Assembly: GCA_964469555.1 (NCBI GenBank)
Contig: CAYYAQ010000090.1
Coordinates: 1-21,414 of the forward strand
Origin: CAYYAQ01 sp964469555
Lineage (GTDB): Bacteria; Planctomycetota; UBA1135; UBA2386
Direction of reading: 5' to 3'
Length of the DNA stretch: 21,414 nt
Made by a program: the position numbers and the translations under genes. This document shows positions 18,794 to 21,414 of this stretch, one piece after another. How positions within the stretch are numbered: position 1 is the first letter of the stretch; every line of letters begins with the position of its first letter. The notes below the pieces were generated by a model. The model was not told where the DNA came from and did no database searches. It saw only the letters and a list, made by a program, of their open reading frames with translations.

Positions 18794-19075
18794 TCAGGAC
18801 CGCCAACTCTTCGCCAGCTTCTTCTTCGCTGCTTTCTTCGCTGCTTTCTTCGCCGCGATCCCCGCGAACGGCAGCGGCTGTTTGGGGTCGCAGTGGTATC
18901 CGTTGGGATAGACGGAGTGCGGCAGGTAGTAGCCGATCGAGCCGTACTGGATGCCCTCCTCCATCTTCTTGTCGATGTTCTTCCGGATGACTTTGCGAAG
19001 CGCTCCGATCACCTCGCGGCGGTCCTCGGATAGCTTCGAAAGGTACCCTTTGACGGCGCTTGATGTGGATTTCAC
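18794..19075 (-). CDS. DUF1801-type protein with an apparent internal deletion
   Basis: The first 70 or so residues match DUF1801 (YdhG-like) proteins closely: VKGYLSKLSEDRREVIGALR, then KMEEGIQYGSIGYYLPHSVY and GYHCDPKQPLPFAGIA. Related proteins then continue for about 50-70 more conserved residues (the segment with the LY...YG and aromatic W-F motifs, and a K-S-C-I-R-F strand) before a lysine/alanine-rich tail. Here PLPFAGIA runs straight into AKKAAKKAAKKKLAKSWRS, so the conserved middle is missing while a plausible original tail remains. The listed start is a GTG at 19075, which fits the usual N-terminus; the frame is open further upstream but without family resemblance. Function of the family is unknown. 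The product may be inactive. Confidence 0.6.
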   Translation of the reverse strand: MKSTSSAVKGYLSKLSEDRREVIGALRKVIRKNIDKKMEEGIQYGSIGYYLPHSVYPNGYHCDPKQPLPFAGIAAKKAAKKAAKKKLAKSWRS

Positions 19076-19129
19076 GGTTAGTCGGGACTCACGAGAACGG
19101 GTGGAGAATTCCGACACTCTAGCGTCCGC

Positions 19130-19348
19130 ATGGTCCCCACGGAAACGATCGTGATTCGCACCGATATCCCGACCATCCAAGCCGCGATCAACGCCGCCCT
19201 GCCGGACCCGGTCGGCCTGAGCCCCGCAAGCAAAGGGACTTACGACGAATCAAGGAAGCTCCTGTTCGGTTCCGGCGGGCGATGGCACGTGATCCGCCAA
19301 CCAACCAGCGCGGTCGTTCGAACCGCGAGTCACACAGAAGTCCAATTG
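19130..19348 (+). pseudogene. Possible parallel beta-helix N-terminal fragment
   Basis: The frame begins TIVIRTDIPTIQAAINAALP and includes KGTYDES. This resembles the start of secreted right-handed beta-helix proteins (V-P-x-D-Y-P-T-I-Q-A-A-I-D-A-A ... P-G-T-Y-x-E), with the usual G-D-T-V strand degraded. It lacks a signal peptide and the coils that should follow. It is in frame with the small secreted protein at 19349 but looks unrelated to it. Confidence 0.3.
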
Positions 19349-19759
19349 ATGACCACTATCCATGCTTCCTCTCGCCGTTGTGCAGGCCGCGGCCTGTCCC
19401 GTTCCTTCTCCCTCGGTTCCAGATGCGTCGTCCTGGCCGCCGCCACTCTAATCTCGGGGCAGTTCGCCACGAGCCAGGGAGTCGCGACCTACTTCAACCG
19501 GAACATCACTGCCGAAGCGAACATGCGCATCAAGAACTTCGCCGCCGCTGGTCACAAGATCATCTGCGTCGCGTTCCCCGTCGCCGGCGGTAACCGATAC
19601 AGCATCGTCACGGACGAGACGTTCTACAACCCCAACGTGCCGGCCGAGATGCATTCGAAGATGCTGAGCTATTGGAAGGCAGGCCACTTCCAAGCGCTCT
19701 ATGCGACGGCAACGTTCCCGCTCGCGGTGAGCAACATCGCCCCAATCAAGTTCCAGTAA
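19349..19759 (+). CDS. Small secreted protein with two FNRNI-type repeats
   Basis: A 136-residue protein from the ATG at 19349, which begins a twin-basic leader and hydrophobic core (SRCVVLAAATLISGQFATSQ), so it is probably exported. The mature part has two related units: YFNRNITAEANMRIKNFAAA then GHKIICVAFPVAGGNRYSIV, and FYNPNVPAEMHSKMLSYWKA then GHFQALYATATFP. Each unit is an F/Y-x-N-x-N-I/V-x-A-E turn followed by a helix and a strand. Units like these occur in tandem in secreted bacterial proteins, sometimes fused to hydrolases, but I cannot name a function. The frame is open upstream to 19130, but the signal peptide fixes the start here. A strong terminator hairpin follows. Confidence 0.75.
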   Translation: MTTIHASSRRCAGRGLSRSFSLGSRCVVLAAATLISGQFATSQGVATYFNRNITAEANMRIKNFAAAGHKIICVAFPVAGGNRYSIVTDETFYNPNVPAEMHSKMLSYWKAGHFQALYATATFPLAVSNIAPIKFQ

Positions 19760-19783
19760 CGTTGATTGCTTGCGTCAGGGGAC

Positions 19784-19820
19784 GGCGTGGGTGCGACGTG
19801 CACCCACGCCGCTTTCTTGT
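19784..19820. terminator. Strong intrinsic terminator
   Basis: GGCGTGGGTGC (19784-19794) and GCACCCACGCC (19800-19810) form a perfect 11-bp stem with a 5-nt loop, followed by GCTTTCTTGT. It sits 24 bp after the small secreted protein gene's stop and just before the convergent yceH-like gene's end, so it may act on both transcripts. Confidence 0.8.
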
Positions 19821-19822
19821 AC

Positions 19823-20497
19823 TCACGAATCGCGAAGCCTGTCCAGCGCGGCGCGCAGCTCAGCGACGTCGGCTTCCAGCTGCTCGACTCGTTGTTGAAG
19901 CCCTGCTTCCGGCGGATCTACTGGTAGCGGTGCCAGCGAAGCAGCCGGCGTCGGTGCCGATCCGGCTTGGTCGCCTTGGTGCGCGGGGCTCATCGGACCG
20001 AGCAGGTGACACCAACGGTGATCGCGTTCTCGCGGACGTTTCGACTGTTGCTCGACGAGTGGCGCCGGGCGGGCGGCGAGACCGCGCAACACTTCTTCGA
20101 TGGCGTGGGGCGTCGCCGTGAACCCCAAGCGGGCGATGCGAGGCTTGAGCGCGCCCGGGGCCTGCGGACCGCGGATCAGGAGCTCGCAGAGGACGGCTTT
20201 CTCGTGCTCGTTGACGGCGTGTTGGGATTCCAGTCGATGCGCGTATCGCGTCGCGTGACCACCCGTCGACGTCGTGGTCTTCGCCCAGGCCACGGCCATC
20301 AACGCGTTCATGGCACCGTTGACCTCGAACTGTTCGAGACCCATCTCCGGATCGCGGTTGCTCTTCTGGTTACAGGCGGCGATCAGGGTATTTTCGGTGA
20401 GCGGGTAGGACTCCGGGACGGCGAGCTCCTTCTCGATGAGGACGCCGATGATGCGCTGTTGAGTGCAGTCGAGTTCGGATGGCATACGGTCGGTCAT
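19823..20497 (-). CDS. YceH/DUF480 (UPF0502) family protein
   Basis: A 224-residue cytosolic protein. The core TQQRIIGVLIEKELAVPESY, PLTENTLIAACNQKSNRDP and NEHEKAVLCELLIRGPQAPG are diagnostic of DUF480, which forms two winged-helix units. ALKPRIARLGFTATPHAIEE is the second unit. The C-terminus adds a proline-rich linker and a predicted coiled coil (GLQQRVEQLEADVAELRAAL). E. coli YceH has the same arrangement; its role is not established here. The ATG at 20497 was chosen because MTDRMPSELD leads straight into the family sequence; an ATG at 20485 is also possible. It is divergent, with 43 bp between starts, from the lipoprotein gene. Confidence 0.92.
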   Translation of the reverse strand: MTDRMPSELDCTQQRIIGVLIEKELAVPESYPLTENTLIAACNQKSNRDPEMGLEQFEVNGAMNALMAVAWAKTTTSTGGHATRYAHRLESQHAVNEHEKAVLCELLIRGPQAPGALKPRIARLGFTATPHAIEEVLRGLAARPAPLVEQQSKRPRERDHRWCHLLGPMSPAHQGDQAGSAPTPAASLAPLPVDPPEAGLQQRVEQLEADVAELRAALDRLRDS

Positions 20498-20540
20498 CGT
20501 AACGATTGCCAGGGCTTCGCCCACTCGATAGAAAGCCCGG

Positions 20541-21080
20541 ATGCCGAAAGCCGTGCTGCTCGTCTTCCCCGCCTTGCTCCTCGCCGTGGGCTGTTCCGGA
20601 CCCGCAGCTCTACCGGGAGCGGGCGACGACACGCCGGAGGGTCGGCTGGCGAACATGGCGTGGATGGCGGGCAACTGGATCGGCAAGACCGAGGACGAGC
20701 TCAGGCGACCGGAGGAGGAGGGCGTCTTTCTTTGGGAATCGCACTACACGTCACCCGCCGGCGGGCTGCTGCTCGGCATGACGAAGCGGTACCGGAACGG
20801 GAAGAGCTTCTTCTTCGAATACGAGACCTTCTCCGTCGAGGACGGCAAGCTCGTCGCGCGGCCCTACCTCCAAGGAACTGCGTCCGTCGCCTTCCCACTC
20901 AAGTCGCTCGACCGGGAGGCGCGCCGCGCCGTGTTCGAAAAACCCGGCCACCAACCGAGCACTCTGGACTACTGGCGCATCAACGCTGACACGCTGGTGA
21001 TTTCGGTTACGAGCCCACCGGGTCCCGGGGGAACCGCTCCCAGGGGATTCCGCCTCGTGATGAAGCGGCCAGGGTCCTAA
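20541..21080 (+). CDS. DUF6265-like lipoprotein
   Basis: A 179-residue exported protein. MPKAVLLVFPALLLAVGCSG is a lipoprotein signal peptide with the lipobox LAVGC, so the mature protein is probably anchored by its N-terminal cysteine. The mature sequence has LANMAWMAGNWIGKTED and VFLWESHYTSPAGGLLLGMT, then FFFEYETFSVEDGKLVARPY and LDYWRINADTLVISVTS, a pattern of beta strands as in DUF6265 proteins (LAWMAGxW ... W ... G ... M ... G). Function unknown; the fold is probably a small lipocalin-like barrel. Its TAA abuts the stop codon of the sulfatase gene on the other strand with no gap. Confidence 0.8.
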   Translation: MPKAVLLVFPALLLAVGCSGPAALPGAGDDTPEGRLANMAWMAGNWIGKTEDELRRPEEEGVFLWESHYTSPAGGLLLGMTKRYRNGKSFFFEYETFSVEDGKLVARPYLQGTASVAFPLKSLDREARRAVFEKPGHQPSTLDYWRINADTLVISVTSPPGPGGTAPRGFRLVMKRPGS

Positions 21081-21414
21081 TCAGCGCTTTCGCCCGCCGC
21101 GAGGTTTCCAGTCGGGGTTTGGTTTCGGCATCGTCGCATCGACGGCGTGGCGCCAGGTGTGGAGATCGTCGCGGAGCTCTTGGGTCTTCTGCGGCATCTC
21201 GCGGGACAGGTCGACCTTCTCGCCGGGGTCGGACGCGAGGTTGTAGAGCTCGACGCGCGGTTCGCCGCCGACACTGGGCCACGGCGCAGCTGGCTCGTGA
21301 AACTCGATGAGCTTGAAATCGCCGGTGCGTATCGCGCTGCCCGGAGTGCCCCCCTGGTTGCCGTAGTGCGGGTAGTGCCAGAACAGGGATCGGGGCCAGG
21401 ATTGGCGACTGCCC
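21081..21414 (-). CDS. Arylsulfatase-type sulfatase, C-terminal part
   Basis: Only the last 110 codons lie in the window; the catalytic N-terminus, with the formylglycine motif C-x-P-S-R, lies beyond 21414. The visible end reads RSLFWHYPHYGNQGGTPGSA, then IRTGDFKLIEFHE, VELYNLASDPGEKVDLSREM and WRHAVDATMPKPNPDW. These are characteristic of the C-terminal subdomain of secreted alkaline-phosphatase-fold sulfatases, with the Lys of G-D-x-K-L-I and the L-Y-N-L-x-x-D-P-x-E motif. Such enzymes hydrolyse sulfate esters and are abundant in Planctomycetota. The stop is TGA at 21081-21083. Confidence 0.92.
   Translation of the reverse strand, partial: GSRQSWPRSLFWHYPHYGNQGGTPGSAIRTGDFKLIEFHEPAAPWPSVGGEPRVELYNLASDPGEKVDLSREMPQKTQELRDDLHTWRHAVDATMPKPNPDWKPRGGRKR

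Noticed and set aside
18815..18860. Repeated cttcttcgctgctttcttcg units considered as a direct-repeat array
   Set aside because: They encode the low-complexity AKKAAKKAAKKK tail of the DUF1801 protein; there are no spacers or leader, so it is not a CRISPR array.

Overview
The window is about 21.4 kb of high-GC bacterial DNA, probably a draft metagenome scaffold, because it carries two runs of exactly ten Ns that each interrupt a gene. The gene content suggests a planctomycete or close relative. Pointers are a very large secreted VPS10/sialidase-like Asp-box protein, an arylsulfatase, secreted TraB/GumN and amidohydrolase proteins, and the C-terminal end of a secreted beta-sandwich protein of the type common in Planctomycetota. 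This placement is an inference from protein style; there is no rRNA marker.

Layout. 1-1243: NADP isocitrate dehydrogenase (minus). 1777-4932: large Asp-box repeat protein (plus). 4972-5590: two gene remnants whose 5' ends both vanish at one junction near 5290. 5703-7040: secreted protein of unknown function. 7043-8366 (minus): protein-L-isoaspartate methyltransferase and a UreH/NiCoT-like membrane protein. 8462-9108: broken amidohydrolase with an 11-G tract. 9382-10574: Cys/Met-metabolism PLP enzyme, split by the first N gap. 10791-11552: a thioredoxin-like gene best read as a selenoprotein. 11559-13717 (minus): enolase-superfamily enzyme and C26 glutamine-amidotransferase-like peptidase, coupled by a TGATG overlap. 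13803-14867: secreted TraB/GumN protein. 14864-15079: remnant of a secreted protein. 15164-17372 (minus): MATE transporter and enoyl-CoA hydratase. 17413-17823: DUF3052 protein. 17820-18762 (minus): diacylglycerol-kinase-like lipid kinase, split by the second gap. 18794-19075 (minus): shortened DUF1801 protein. 19349-19759: small secreted repeat protein. 19823-20497 (minus): YceH/DUF480 protein. 20541-21080: DUF6265-like lipoprotein. 21081-21414 (minus): C-terminal end of a sulfatase.

Most genes are single housekeeping or secreted-protein units, not one pathway. Plausible operons are UreH-like/pcm, enolase-superfamily/C26 peptidase, and MATE/enoyl-CoA hydratase. Convergent neighbours are packed tightly, and two pairs share a CTAG tetramer that gives both stop codons.

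The most interesting item is the gene at 10791-11552. An in-frame UGA follows a Cys codon at the redox-active position of a thioredoxin-like fold, and 23 nt later there is a hairpin of the bacterial SECIS type. The second theme is a cluster of partial genes (near 5290, 8553-9108, 10641-10736, 14864-15079, 18794-19075, 19130-19348). These point to real small deletions or to local assembly collapse.
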